Of a stretch of 64,000 nucleotides of DNA, positions 16,369 to 25,618 are shown piece after piece; positions within the stretch are counted from its first letter, which is position 1; each line of letters opens with the position of its first letter. The notes beneath the pieces are model-generated. The model searched no databases and was not told the origin of the DNA. It worked only from the letters and a program-made list of their open reading frames with translations. Source of the stretch: an uncultured Lentisphaerota bacterium (GTDB lineage Bacteria > Verrucomicrobiota > Lentisphaeria > Oligosphaerales > CAITYL01); contig CAIXRA010000005.1 in assembly GCA_903921725.1 (NCBI GenBank), positions 1 to 64,000 of the forward strand, written 5' to 3'. A program made the position numbers and the translations under genes.

Positions 16369-18690
16369 ATGACAAGGCTGTCCCGGGTAAAACGTGCGGC
16401 GCGCGGCGTGATGATGGCGGCATTGTTGCTGGCCGCGCCGGCCTTCGGCGCCGGCCTGCTGGACAAGGTCAACAGCGTCGCCGATCCGGGTCAGACGGGC
16501 ATCATCTGCGTTTTCGGCCCCAAGGCCTTCCCCGTCATCGTCGGCAAGACGGAAGGCCCATTCGGCTACAAGGCATTCTCCGTGAAGGAGAAGAAGCCGG
16601 GCGAAAAGCCGAAGCCCGACGAGCCGGTCATCGAGCCGCCCGACCTGCGCGAGGCAATCGCCGGCGCGACGCGCTTCGGCAAGGGGCGCGCCGTGGCGCT
16701 CGGCAGCACCGGATTCCTCAACGACACCGTCCTCGCCAAGGAGGACACCGGCCGCTTCCTCATCAACGCCGTGCGCTGGGCCGCCAAGGCCTGGCCGAAA
16801 ACCCTCAACAGCGAGATCCGCGTCGGCATTATCGGCGCCCACGGCGCCGAGGAATACCTCGGGGCCCGCGGCTTCAAGGTCACCCTCGTCGAGCCCGGCA
16901 AGACGGACGGCGTTGATGTGCTCGTCCTTCTGGAGGACGACGTGCAACTGCAGCAGGTCGCCGCCCTCTACAAATTCGTGGAAAATGGCGGCGGCCTCAT
17001 CGCCGCCTCCGCCGCCTACGGCTGGAGCGAGCGGAACGAGGACAAAAGCCTGGGCTCCGACTACCCGCTCAACCGCCTGTTCATCCCCATGGGCCTCGGC
17101 TGGGCCGGCGGCACCGCCGAACGCACCACCGAAACGGGGTTCTCCACCAAGGAGAAGCCCAATAAAATGGTCCACGCCCTCCAGGCGTTCCGCATGATGG
17201 CGACCCAGGCCGGGAAGAAGAATCCGGACGTCAAGAAGCCGGACACCTCCGAGGCGATCGCCATCCTCGCCCGCGCCGGCCAGTTCCTGCCCCCCGACGA
17301 ACCGTACGTCGGCGCCCGCTTCCCCATCCTCCGCAACAAATACGGCGAACGCGCCGGGCCCAGCCTCCAGCACGGCGTCGGCGTCTACAATCTCCCCGGA
17401 CGCGTCATCGCGCTTCTGGCCTCCGACGAGCTGGCGAGGACGCCGCCGGAAAAACTCAAGGCCCATCCGCTGGCCAAGCTTTTCCCGGGGCTGGTTCCGA
17501 AGACGGCCAAGCCCGTGCGCAAGGTCGTGCAGATCGACACCAACGTCCCGGCGTGGCACAGCATCGGCCTGTACGCCGCGCCCGGTGAAATCGTCACCGT
17601 CACCCTGCCCGAAGAGGCCGTCGACAAGGGGTTTGGCGCACGCATCGGCGTGCACACCGACGGCATCTGGGTCCGCCCCGACTGGAACCGGCCGCCGACC
17701 GTCAGCCGCCATTTCAGCCTCAAGGGCGCCTCCACCCGCATCGCCAGCTCCTTCGGCGGCCTGGTCGTCATTGACGTTCCCGGCGGCACCGGACTCGACA
17801 GCATCTCCGTCACTGTCGACGGCGCCTATGAAGCGCCCCTTTATGAACTCGGCAAGACCACGCCCGACCAGTGGAAGAAGCAGCGCCTCCTGCCCGGCCC
17901 CTGGGCGGAGCTGGCCTCCTCCAAGGTCATCCTCACCGTGCCATCGGAATACGTCCGCACGCTCAAGGACCCCGCGGCGCTCATGAAGGAATGGGACAAG
18001 GTGCTGGACGCCGTCGCCGACCTCGCGGCCATCGACCGCTACCGCAAGCGCCCCGAGCGCATCGTCGCCGACGTCCAGATATCCATCGGCTACATGCACT
18101 CCGGCTACCCGGTCATGACCTTCTCCGACCAGTACCGCGCACTGCCGGACATCAACACCCTCAAAAACGGCTCCTGGGGTCTCTTCCACGAGCTCGGCCA
18201 CAACCACCAGAACGGCGGCTGGACCTTCGAGGGCACCGGCGAAGTCACCGTCAACCTCTTCTCCCTCTACGTCTACGAGAAGGTCTGCGGCAAGAACGCC
18301 GCCCAGGCCCGCGGTGCCGGAAGCTCGCCCCAGGGAATCATCAAGGCGCTCTCGGAGCACATGAGCAAAGGCTCGCCGTTCGACGGCTGGAAGGGGGACA
18401 GCGGTCTCGCCCTGGGCATGTACGTGCAGCTCATCGACAACTTCGGATGGGACCCGTTCAAAAAGGTCTTCGACCAGTATCACAAGGAGGCCGGCCCCGG
18501 AAGCGATGATGAAAAGCGCGACATGTGGATGCTCCGCTTCTCCAGAGCCGTGAACAAGAACCTCGGCCCCTTCTTCCAGGCCTGGGGCGTCCCCACCTCC
18601 GACGCCGCCCGCGCCGAAATCGCAGACCTGCCCGCGTGGATGCCCCCCGGCGTCCGCCTCCCCAAACACCTCAAGACCGCCGCCAAGTGA
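16369..18690 (+). CDS. Secreted M60-like (enhancin family) zinc metallopeptidase
   Basis: A 773-residue exported protease with a signal peptide (ARGVMMAALLLAAPAFGA). The gluzincin site is HELGH at about 607-611, followed after 9-13 residues by Glu (GGWTFEGTGE), matching the M60 pattern HExxH-x(8-28)-E. The region before it (about 400-600) with GLYAAPGEIVTVTLP and RIGVHTDGIW is the beta domain typical of the M60 family. The N-terminal third resembles a class I glutamine-amidotransferase-like fold (VRVGIIGAHGAEEY, VENGGGLIAASAAYGW). Known M60 enzymes cut mucin-type O-glycosylated proteins, so a host or environmental glycoprotein is a likely target. The ATG at 16369 follows a GCGGGGGA site. No carbohydrate-binding module is obvious. 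Confidence 0.9.
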   Translation: MTRLSRVKRAARGVMMAALLLAAPAFGAGLLDKVNSVADPGQTGIICVFGPKAFPVIVGKTEGPFGYKAFSVKEKKPGEKPKPDEPVIEPPDLREAIAGATRFGKGRAVALGSTGFLNDTVLAKEDTGRFLINAVRWAAKAWPKTLNSEIRVGIIGAHGAEEYLGARGFKVTLVEPGKTDGVDVLVLLEDDVQLQQVAALYKFVENGGGLIAASAAYGWSERNEDKSLGSDYPLNRLFIPMGLGWAGGTAERTTETGFSTKEKPNKMVHALQAFRMMATQAGKKNPDVKKPDTSEAIAILARAGQFLPPDEPYVGARFPILRNKYGERAGPSLQHGVGVYNLPGRVIALLASDELARTPPEKLKAHPLAKLFPGLVPKTAKPVRKVVQIDTNVPAWHSIGLYAAPGEIVTVTLPEEAVDKGFGARIGVHTDGIWVRPDWNRPPTVSRHFSLKGASTRIASSFGGLVVIDVPGGTGLDSISVTVDGAYEAPLYELGKTTPDQWKKQRLLPGPWAELASSKVILTVPSEYVRTLKDPAALMKEWDKVLDAVADLAAIDRYRKRPERIVADVQISIGYMHSGYPVMTFSDQYRALPDINTLKNGSWGLFHELGHNHQNGGWTFEGTGEVTVNLFSLYVYEKVCGKNAAQARGAGSSPQGIIKALSEHMSKGSPFDGWKGDSGLALGMYVQLIDNFGWDPFKKVFDQYHKEAGPGSDDEKRDMWMLRFSRAVNKNLGPFFQAWGVPTSDAARAEIADLPAWMPPGVRLPKHLKTAAK

Positions 18691-18718
18691 TTCCGGCGGT
18701 GCCCGGACTCCGGCGGCC

Positions 18719-21700
18719 TCAGCCTTCCGCCTTCCCGCGGAACGCCATGTAGTACAGGACCGGCACCGCCATGCGGCTGACCAGCAGCGAGGCGATCTCG
18801 CCGGCCATCAGCGAGAGCGCGAGCCCCTGGAAGATCGGGTCGGCCAGGATCACCGCCGCGCCGCAGACCACCGCCAGCGCCGTCAGCAGCATCGGCCGGA
18901 AGCGCACCGCGCCCGCGTCCACCACCGCCTCCGCCAGCGGCATCCCCTGCGCCCGCCGCAGCTCGATGAAGTCGATCAGGATGATTGAGTTGCGCACCAC
19001 GATCCCCGCGCCCGCCATGAAACCGATCATCGAGGTCGCCGTGAAGAACGCGCCCATCGCACCGTGCGCCGGCAGGATGCCGATCAGCGAGAACGGGATC
19101 GCCGCCATGACGATGAACGGGGTCAGGAACGACTTGAACCAGCCCACCATCAGGATGTAGATCAGCACGCACACCGCCGCGAAGGCCGCGCCCAGGTCGC
19201 GGAACACCTCCAGCGTGATCTGCCACTCGCCGTCCCACTTCACCGCCGGGGCGCGTTCGTCCGCGGGCATCGCCAGGTTGAACACCGGCACCGCCGCGGC
19301 GCGCCCGCCGAACTCCCTGCCGTCCAGTTTCTTCAGGTCGCGGTTCATGGCGAAAATCGCGTACGCCGGGCTTTCCGCGCGGTCCGCCACATCGCCGGTC
19401 ACATAGGTCACCGGCATCAGGTTCTTGTGGTAGAGGCTGCGGTCTGCGGCCGTCCGTTCGATGCGCACCAGCTCCCGCAACGGCACCAGTCCGCCGCCCG
19501 CCGCGCCCCGCAGGCTCAGGTTCAACAGCGCCTCCGGCGTGGTCTTCGCGCTCCGCGGCAGCTCCAGGACGATCACCATGTCCTCCTTCTCCCGCGGCTG
19601 GTGCAGCAGCCCGGCTTCGGCGCCCTCCACCGCCAGGCGCAGCGTCCGCGCAACCTCCGCCTCGCCAATCCCGTGCAGCGCCGCCTTCTCCTTGTCCACC
19701 ATGAAGCGCACCTTCTCCCGCTCCGCCTCCACATACCAGTCCACGTCCACCACGCCCGGCGTGCGTTCGAAAATGCCGCGCACCGCGCCGGCGAGCTTCA
19801 GCCGCGCCGCCTCGTCCGGCCCGTACACCTCCGCCACCAGCGTCTGCAGGACCGGCGGCCCCGGCGGCACTTCCGCGACCGCCACCCGTGCGCCGTACCG
19901 CCGTGCGATCTCCGCAACCGCCGGCCGCACCCGTTTCGCGATCTCATGGCTCTTCGCGCCGCGTCCGCCCTTCGGCAGCAGGTTCACCTGGATGTCCGCC
20001 ACGTTCGCCCCGCGGCGCATGAAATAATGCCGCACCAGCCCGTTGAAGTTGAACGGCGAGGCCGTGCCCGCGTAGATCTGCACGTCCGTCACCTCCGGCT
20101 CCGCGCGGACCGCCTCCGCGATCTCCCGCGCCACCGCCGCCGTCCGCTCCAGCGACCCGCCCTCCGGCATGTTCAGGATCACCTGGAACTCGTTCTTGTT
20201 GTCGAACGGCAGCATCTTCACCTTCACCCAGCCCAGCGGCACCAGCGCCGCCGCCGCCAGCAGCAGCCCGGCGATGGAAAAGAGGAACACCCAGCGCCAC
20301 CGCGCCTGCATGATCATCGGGGCCATCACCCGCCGGTAGAGCCGCGTGAGGAAGTCTTCCTGCCCGTGGTGTTCATCCGCATGTTCGCGCTCGCCCTCGT
20401 GCTCGATCGGCGTGCTGCATCCGTCTGATCCGGCCGGTCGGTCCGATTTTTTCACGCCCGCCGCGCACCCGCCATCGCCCCCGCACTCGTCATCCTTCCG
20501 CGCCGCCCCCTCCCCTGTTTCCACTTTCCGTTGTTCCGTTTTTCCGTCTTCCTTCGTTCCCTTCGTTTCCTTCTGTAAAAAAGCTTTCCGTTCCCGCAAT
20601 TTCAAAATCCGCACCGCCGCCCACGGCGTCACGACGAACGCCACCAACAGCGAGAAGAACATCGCCGCGATCGCGCCCACCGGGATCGGCCGCATGTACG
20701 GCCCCATCAGCCCGCCCACCGACGCCATCGGCAGGATCGCCGCGATCACCGCCCAGGTAGCCAGGATGGTCGGATTCCCCACCTCGCCGACCGCCTCCAC
20801 CGCGACCGCCGCCAGGGCGCGCGCCCGGTTCTCCGGCAGCCGCATGTGCCGTACGATGTTCTCCAGCACCACGATCGCGTCGTCCACCAGGATGCCGATC
20901 GAGAAGATCAGCGCGAAGAGCGTGATCCGGTTCAGCGTGTAGCCATAGAGATAGAACACCAGCAGCGTCAGTGCCAGCGTCGAGGGGATCGCCACCGCCA
21001 CCACCAACGCCTCGCGCCAGCCCAGCACCACCAGGATCAGCAGCGACACCGCCAGCACCGCCAGCAGCATGTGGAACAGCAGCTCGTCCGACTTCTCCTT
21101 CGCCGTCTCCCCGTAGTTCCGCGTCACCGTCACCCGCACCTCGCCCGGAATGACAACCCCCTTCAGCGCCTCCACCCGCGCCAGCACCTCCCGCACCACC
21201 GTGATCGCATTCGCCCCCGGCCGCTTCGCGACGGTCAGGGTGACGGCGGGCTCGAAGGCATTCCCGCCTGACCGGTCCGATCCGACGGATCCGACCGATC
21301 GGTCGGATTCGCGCCCTTTCCCCTCACCGAAAAAGACATACTGCGCCGGCTCCTCTCCGCCGTCCACGATCCGCGCCACATCACGCAGGTGCACCGGCCG
21401 CCCCTCATGCACCCCGACCACCACCGCGCCGACATCGTCCGCGTTCTCCAGGAATCCGCCGGTTTCCACGCGGATCTCGCGGTCCCCCGACGTCAGCGGC
21501 CCGGCCGAAAGCTGCGCGTTCGCCTGCTCCAGCGTCGGGACCAATTCCGCCGCCGAAACCCCGCGCGAGGCCATCCGCGCCGGATCCAGCAGCACCCGCA
21601 GCTGCCGCCGCGCGCCGCCGATGATCATCGTCTCCGCCGCCTGCGGCGCCGCCTTGACCGCGTCCTCGACTTGCGCCGCCACCCGCCGCAGCGCCAGATG

Positions 21701-22207
21701 ATCGAGCGTCCGGCTGTGGAACGTCAGCGCCAGCACCGGCACGTCGTCGATCGAATGCGGCTTCACCAGCGGCTGGCCGGCGCCGTGCGGGATCCGGTCG
21801 AAATTCCCCTGCAGCTTCTGGTTCAGCCGGACCAGGCTCTTCTCGACATCCTCGCCGACCTTGAAGCGCACGATCACCAGGCTCCGGCACGGGCTCGACG
21901 TCGAATAGACGTACTCCACCCCGGGAATCTCCCACAGCAGCTTCTCCATCGGCCGCGTGACGCGTTCCTCGACCTCCTTCGCCCCGGCGCCCGGCATCGC
22001 CACCAGCACGTCGATCATCGGCACCTTGATCTGCGGCTCCTCCTCGCGCGGCAGCAGCCCCACCGCCGCCAGCCCCAGCGCCACCGAGGCCAGTACCAGC
22101 AGCAGCGTCAGCTTCGAGTTCACGAACCCGTGCGCAATCCGCCCGGCCAGGCCGGAGTGCGCCGGTGGTTTAGTTTTGTTGTCCATGTCGCTCATCATCC
22201 CACCCAT
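18719..22207 (-). CDS. RND efflux permease (AcrB/HAE1-like) with repeat-derived insertions
   Basis: The inner-membrane proton-driven pump of a tripartite efflux system. It is 1162 residues, about 100 longer than AcrB. TM4 carries the paired Asp of the proton relay ([19 protein letters not shown]). The two halves repeat the porter/TM layout ([13 protein letters not shown] near the end). Extra sequence falls in two places: a short Ser-Asp-Arg/Gly-Ser-Val stretch in the first periplasmic part (near 21270-21308) and a hydrophilic linker of about 75 residues between the halves (about 20380-20600). Both coincide with repeat DNA. First gene downstream of the adaptor and TolC on the same strand. The start is ambiguous (ATGs at 22207, 22198, 22195, 22186). 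Substrate unknown. Confidence 0.92.
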   Translation of the reverse strand: MGGMMSDMDNKTKPPAHSGLAGRIAHGFVNSKLTLLLVLASVALGLAAVGLLPREEEPQIKVPMIDVLVAMPGAGAKEVEERVTRPMEKLLWEIPGVEYVYSTSSPCRSLVIVRFKVGEDVEKSLVRLNQKLQGNFDRIPHGAGQPLVKPHSIDDVPVLALTFHSRTLDHLALRRVAAQVEDAVKAAPQAAETMIIGGARRQLRVLLDPARMASRGVSAAELVPTLEQANAQLSAGPLTSGDREIRVETGGFLENADDVGAVVVGVHEGRPVHLRDVARIVDGGEEPAQYVFFGEGKGRESDRSVGSVGSDRSGGNAFEPAVTLTVAKRPGANAITVVREVLARVEALKGVVIPGEVRVTVTRNYGETAKEKSDELLFHMLLAVLAVSLLILVVLGWREALVVAVAIPSTLALTLLVFYLYGYTLNRITLFALIFSIGILVDDAIVVLENIVRHMRLPENRARALAAVAVEAVGEVGNPTILATWAVIAAILPMASVGGLMGPYMRPIPVGAIAAMFFSLLVAFVVTPWAAVRILKLRERKAFLQKETKGTKEDGKTEQRKVETGEGAARKDDECGGDGGCAAGVKKSDRPAGSDGCSTPIEHEGEREHADEHHGQEDFLTRLYRRVMAPMIMQARWRWVFLFSIAGLLLAAAALVPLGWVKVKMLPFDNKNEFQVILNMPEGGSLERTAAVAREIAEAVRAEPEVTDVQIYAGTASPFNFNGLVRHYFMRRGANVADIQVNLLPKGGRGAKSHEIAKRVRPAVAEIARRYGARVAVAEVPPGPPVLQTLVAEVYGPDEAARLKLAGAVRGIFERTPGVVDVDWYVEAEREKVRFMVDKEKAALHGIGEAEVARTLRLAVEGAEAGLLHQPREKEDMVIVLELPRSAKTTPEALLNLSLRGAAGGGLVPLRELVRIERTAADRSLYHKNLMPVTYVTGDVADRAESPAYAIFAMNRDLKKLDGREFGGRAAAVPVFNLAMPADERAPAVKWDGEWQITLEVFRDLGAAFAAVCVLIYILMVGWFKSFLTPFIVMAAIPFSLIGILPAHGAMGAFFTATSMIGFMAGAGIVVRNSIILIDFIELRRAQGMPLAEAVVDAGAVRFRPMLLTALAVVCGAAVILADPIFQGLALSLMAGEIASLLVSRMAVPVLYYMAFRGKAEG
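20421..20454 (-). repeat. Palindromic repeat encoding a Ser-Asp-Arg type insertion in the RND linker
   Basis: The DNA around TCCGGCCGGTCGGTCCGA is a GATC/GGTC-rich near-palindrome that encodes [10 protein letters not shown] in the permease. It belongs to the same family as the elements near 21270-21308 and 24201-24240 and sits in the linker between the two halves, where insertion would be tolerated. Confidence 0.55.
21270..21308 (-). repeat. 9-bp-unit palindromic repeat inside the RND permease
   Basis: A 20-bp perfect palindrome (21289-21308) sits in a run of 9-bp units (such as TCC-GAC-CGA, TCG-GTC-GGA) encoding [15 protein letters not shown]. The frame is kept. RND relatives have no such stretch here (family knowledge), so it looks like an insertion into a periplasmic loop. 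Confidence 0.7.
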
Positions 22208-22221
22208 GCTTTCGCATGCCC

Positions 22222-22360
22222 GCGTTTGTAGTTCCGCGCTTTAGGCGGCCACGTCTAATCCAAAAAAACACAACCCAAACAAACGGAACCGCCACTTCCC
22301 CATCGCCTCGCCATATTCAACCGCAACGCCAGCCCGCCTAAAGCGCGGAACTACAAACGC
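22222..22360. repeat. Element with perfect 27-bp terminal inverted repeats
   Basis: Arms 22222-22248 (GCGTTTGTAGTTCCGCGCTT...) and 22334-22360 are exact reverse complements around an 85-bp AT-richer core. It fills the gap between the adaptor and permease genes. The same TTTGTAGTTCCGC motif forms the element at 35164-35268 and the half-element ending at 46084, so this is a dispersed MITE-like family. The mRNA of the operon would carry it as a long hairpin. Confidence 0.8.
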
Positions 22361-22365
22361 ATGGC

Positions 22366-23529
22366 CTACCTTTTTCCTTCCGCAATTTTCACCGGCTGAC
22401 CGTCCACCAACCCCGCCGCGCCCACCACCACCACCCGCTCCCCGGCCTGCAATCCCGACAAAACCTGCGCCTCGCCGCCGCGCGTTCCCCCAACCTTCAC
22501 CAACCGCATCGCGGCACGCGGTATTTTTTGTTCCCGCGGATCTTTCCAGTTTTTATTCTCCCCCGCCACCACAAACACCATCTCCAGCTGCCCGCGCACT
22601 ACCACCGCCGACTCCGGCACCACCACAGATGCCATGCCCGTTTCCGCAGGCGCCAGCAGCCGTCCGAAGCTCCCGATCACCGCGCCGCACTCCGGCGGCA
22701 GCGGCAGCTTCACCAGCACCGTCCGGCTTGCGGAGTCCGCAACCGGTGAAATCTCTACCGCCTTCGCCCGCACCGGCGCCCTGCCGCCATCCAGCGCCAC
22801 CTCGTACTCCCCGCCGACCGTCATCCGCGCCGCAACCGCCTCCGGCGCCATCGCCTCCATCTGCAGTTCCGCAGGATCCGCAATCTCCACCAGCGCCTTG
22901 CCCGGCTGCGCCAAGTCGCCGCGTTCCGCCAGCTTCGCCGTCACCACGCCGTCAAACGGCGCCTTCACCGACGCATAGCCCAGCCGCGTTTCCGTCTCCG
23001 CGATTTTCGCCTCCGCCTCCGCGATCCGGCCCTCCGCCACTGCCTTTGCGGACCCCGCAACCTGCGCCCGCGCCCGCACCGCCTCGAACTCCTGACGCGT
23101 CGTCGCCTCCTGCTCCAACAGCTTCGCATAGCGCGCCAGATCGGCCGACGCCCGCGACAGTTCCGCTTCCGCCTGGGCCTTGGCGGCGACCGCCTGCGCC
23201 TGCGCCGCCGCCGCCTGCGCGAGCTGCGCCCGCACCGCCGCCACGTCCAGCACCGCCAGCACGTCGCCCGCCTTCACCGTCTGCCCGGCCTCCACGCTCA
23301 GTTCCACAATCGTCCCGGCGATCTGCGCCGACGCCGTCGCGGAGCGCTTCGCCCGCACCGTGCCCGCCACCTCGTCGCGTTCCGCCCAAACACGGGAAAT
23401 TGCCGGCTGCACCGCCACCAGCGCCGCCGACGCGCCGCCCCCGGTAGCCGGCGCCTCCGCCGCCTGCCGCCAGCACCCTGCCGCCAGCACCGCCGACACC
23501 GCTAAAATTGCCGTTAAAATGGGTTTCAT
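22366..23529 (-). CDS. RND efflux periplasmic adaptor (membrane fusion protein), lipoprotein
   Basis: The adaptor linking the permease to TolC across the periplasm. 387 residues with a lipobox (AVLAAGC, Cys 19), so it is lipid-anchored. Order of parts: barrel-sandwich (GTIVELSVEAGQTVKAGDVLAVLD), a long Ala/Gln/Glu-rich coiled hairpin (about 90-185), return lipoyl strand (ASVKAPFDGVVTAKLAERGDL), beta-barrel, and membrane-proximal domain (GLQAGERVVVVGAAGLVDGQPV). I start at the ATG 23529; the frame is open further upstream, but that part is only the repeat array encoding IDGYRR-like units. Between TolC and permease in one operon. Confidence 0.93.
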   Translation of the reverse strand: MKPILTAILAVSAVLAAGCWRQAAEAPATGGGASAALVAVQPAISRVWAERDEVAGTVRAKRSATASAQIAGTIVELSVEAGQTVKAGDVLAVLDVAAVRAQLAQAAAAQAQAVAAKAQAEAELSRASADLARYAKLLEQEATTRQEFEAVRARAQVAGSAKAVAEGRIAEAEAKIAETETRLGYASVKAPFDGVVTAKLAERGDLAQPGKALVEIADPAELQMEAMAPEAVAARMTVGGEYEVALDGGRAPVRAKAVEISPVADSASRTVLVKLPLPPECGAVIGSFGRLLAPAETGMASVVVPESAVVVRGQLEMVFVVAGENKNWKDPREQKIPRAAMRLVKVGGTRGGEAQVLSGLQAGERVVVVGAAGLVDGQPVKIAEGKR

Positions 23530-23560
23530 GAGCCCCTCGCTGAATGGGTGGGTTGGTTTT

Positions 23561-23640
23561 CGATAGCCGTCGATGGCCGTCGAGACCCGCCGATACCCAT
23601 CGATGGGTGTCGACGGCCATCGACGGCTATCGACGGGCAT
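23561..23640. repeat. Eight-copy 10-bp tandem repeat that is also palindromic
   Basis: Units follow the pattern CGAYRGCCRT in strict 10-bp register. Positions 23561-23583 are an exact inverted repeat of 23610-23632, and the centre ACCCATCGATGGGT is itself a 14-bp palindrome. It spans the gap between the adaptor and tolC, and the last codons of tolC (ending at 23627) are encoded by it. A sister array lies on the other side of tolC at 25011-25067. Confidence 0.85.
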
Positions 23641-24982
23641 CGACATTTCTCTCCGCCGCCGTCTGCCGCTTCCCCTCCGCCTTTTTCATCGCCGCAAGCA
23701 CAATCTGCCGGTCGGCCTCCGCCTGCGCCCGGCGCACCCGCGCCGTGGTCAGCGCGGACTCCGCATCCATGAGACGCGACACCAGCGCCGCACCCTCCGC
23801 GAACCGTGCCCGCGTCAACGCCGCGCTCTCCGCCGCCGCGCCGACCGTTTTCCCCGTCACCGCCAGCCGCCGCTCCGCGTCCTCCAGCCCCAGCCGCGCC
23901 TGCTCCCGTTCCAGGGACGCCTCCAGCCGCGCCCGGCGCTCCTCCTCCTGCGCGCTCCGCAGGTCCGCTTTCGCCGCCGCAATCCGGCTCCGCGTGAGAT
24001 GCCCGTCAAAAATATCCCATTCCACGGCGATGCCGGCCGTCCAGGCCGCCGCGTCGCCGCGATGCGCGACGCCAGCATTCTCCTCCACCGTCGCAAACGC
24101 GTTCACCCGCGGACGCCGGCCCGCCTCCGCCGCCTGCACCCCGGCCCGCGCGGCCGAAACCTGCTCCTGTGCCGCGCGGATGTCGGCGCGGTATTTGCCA
24201 TCCGTCCGATCTGACCGATCAGTCGGATCGGCCAGGTCGGTATTATTGATGTTTGCCACCTCCAGCGGCGCCTCCTGCTCCATGCCGAGCAGCGCCTTCA
24301 TCGCCGCCAGCGCCAGCCTGACGGAAGATTCCGCCTGCGCCGCGTCCGCGCGCGCTTCTGCGACCCGCACCTCCAGATCCAGCACATCCGTCTTCAGCGC
24401 CGCACCTTCCGCATACCGCTTCCCCGCCAGCTCCAGATGCGAGGCGTAGGCACCCGCCGCCGCGTCAGCCGCCGCCGTGAACGCCCGCGCCTTCTGCAGG
24501 GTAAAGAACGAGCGCGCCGCCTCAAATTCCAGCGCCTGCATCACCGCCTCGCGGCCGTTTTCCGCCGCCCGCGCCCCGGCCCGCGCCGCTTCCCGCTCCG
24601 CCGTGCTCCGCCCGCCGGCATAGAGCGGCATGACGGCGGTCAGGCGCGCGTTCAGGTTATCCGACTCCGGCGGGTGGTTGAAATCCATGCCGTCCGGAAT
24701 GCTGGACTGCTGGCCGCGGTAGGCGAACACCGTGGCCCCGTTGCTGGAACCGGAATAGGCGCCGCCGAGCACCAGCCGCGGCAGGAACGCCGCATCCGCC
24801 TCCCCTATTTTCGCCCGCGCCTTCGCCATCCGGGCCTGCGCGACGGCGGCGTCCGGATTCCCCTCCGCCACCCGCGCCAGCAACTGCCCGAGCGTCAGCG
24901 GCCCCTCGTTCGCGGCCCGCACCGGAGCGCCGGCCGCAACGATCCACCCGGCCAGAAAAATGAAGATGAAGATGGGTTTCAT
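23627..24982 (-). CDS. TolC family outer-membrane efflux protein
   Basis: The outer-membrane channel for the RND pump. 451 residues with a signal peptide (IFIFIFLAGWIVAAGAPVRA) and two similar halves of long helices rich in Ala/Glu/Arg, typical of the OEP fold. Between the halves, near 24201-24240, is ADPTDRSDRTDG, encoded by a GATCGG repeat, while the last residues (NVDARR) come from the tandem repeat after the gene. Thus both an internal loop and the C-terminus appear to have been shaped by repeats. First gene of the efflux operon; the regulator gene lies about 100 bp upstream. Confidence 0.9.
   Translation of the reverse strand: MKPIFIFIFLAGWIVAAGAPVRAANEGPLTLGQLLARVAEGNPDAAVAQARMAKARAKIGEADAAFLPRLVLGGAYSGSSNGATVFAYRGQQSSIPDGMDFNHPPESDNLNARLTAVMPLYAGGRSTAEREAARAGARAAENGREAVMQALEFEAARSFFTLQKARAFTAAADAAAGAYASHLELAGKRYAEGAALKTDVLDLEVRVAEARADAAQAESSVRLALAAMKALLGMEQEAPLEVANINNTDLADPTDRSDRTDGKYRADIRAAQEQVSAARAGVQAAEAGRRPRVNAFATVEENAGVAHRGDAAAWTAGIAVEWDIFDGHLTRSRIAAAKADLRSAQEEERRARLEASLEREQARLGLEDAERRLAVTGKTVGAAAESAALTRARFAEGAALVSRLMDAESALTTARVRRAQAEADRQIVLAAMKKAEGKRQTAAERNVDARR
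24201..24240 (-). repeat. Palindromic GATCGG repeat inside tolC
   Basis: Overlapping GATCGG/CCGATC units form an imperfect palindrome encoding PTDRSDRTDG in frame. Closely related to the two elements inside the RND permease of the same operon. Confidence 0.65.
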
Positions 24983-25010
24983 AAGAGCCTTTGAGTTGCT
25001 GCCGATTGTC

Positions 25011-25079
25011 GATACCCATCGATAGCCGTCGATGGCTGTCGGCGGTTATCGACGGCTATCGACGGCTCCCCCCCCCCCC
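25011..25079. repeat. 10-bp tandem repeat array followed by a 12-C tract
   Basis: Five to six units of the type GATAGCCGTC / GACGGCTATC in 10-bp register, with GATAGCCGTCGAT (25021-25033) inverted at 25048-25060. It ends in twelve consecutive C (25068-25079), which abut the stop codon of the ArsR-type gene. Same family as 23561-23640. Confidence 0.8.
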
Positions 25080-25418
25080 TCACTTCCCGAGCACCTCCCG
25101 CACATGCTTGGCCATGCACGCGAACAGCTTGAGGATGTCCGGGTTGCGGATTCCGCAGAATTTCAGCGTGCCGGCCTTGCGGGTCACGACCAGCCCCTGG
25201 TGCTCCAGCAGCTTGACCTGCTGCGAGAGCATGGACTGCCCGCAGCCGAGCGCCTCCTGCAGTTCGCCGCACGATTTCTCGCCCTTCTGCAGCGCCTCCA
25301 ATATCCGCAGCCGCAGCGGATGCGCCAGCGCCTGGAGCACCCGCGAGGCCGCGCCGTAATTCATCGCCGGCTTCCCGCCGGACTTTCCTGTGTTTCCAGG
25401 AACCGTTTTGCACCGCAT
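25080..25418 (-). CDS. ArsR/SmtB family transcriptional regulator
   Basis: A winged-helix repressor of 112 residues: ALAHPLRLRILEAL, then the recognition helix GQSMLSQQVKLLEHQGLVV and wing TRKAGTLKF. Probably controls the efflux operon just downstream on the same strand. The classic ELCVCDL metal site is not present; instead four Cys are scattered (SCGEL, LGCGQ, KFCGI, LFACM), so thiol or another metal site is possible. Start unclear: ATG 25418 (GGGAG upstream) or ATG 25364 (starting MNYGAASRVL, closer to family length). Confidence 0.88.
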   Translation of the reverse strand: MRCKTVPGNTGKSGGKPAMNYGAASRVLQALAHPLRLRILEALQKGEKSCGELQEALGCGQSMLSQQVKLLEHQGLVVTRKAGTLKFCGIRNPDILKLFACMAKHVREVLGK

Positions 25419-25550
25419 GTCACCCGCTCCCGTTTCTCGTGTCGATTCCCGCCGCCGCCGACATTCTACAACACGAGAATATCACAATATCTTAATATTT
25501 CAACCCGCGGACGGTTTCCGCACCGGCCTAAGCCGTGGATGCGCGGCGGG

Positions 25551-25584
25551 CAAAAAAATGCGGAGCCGGCAAAACCGGCTCCGC
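25551..25584 (-). terminator. Rho-independent terminator after trxA
   Basis: A perfect 10-bp GC-rich stem (25575-25584 with 25560-25569) and short loop, followed on the minus strand by seven T (25558-25552). It lies 35 bp beyond the thioredoxin stop codon. Confidence 0.88.
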
Positions 25585-25618
25585 CCATTGTCTTGCGTTC
25601 CAGCCCCGAAACGGGGAC

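Noticed and set aside
23530..23646. N-terminal extension of the adaptor protein
   Set aside because: The frame is open, but encodes only repeat-derived IDGYRR units before a proper lipoprotein signal starting at 23529.
23561..25067. CRISPR array
   Set aside because: The 10-bp units run head to tail without spacers and are palindromic. No cas gene is in the window.
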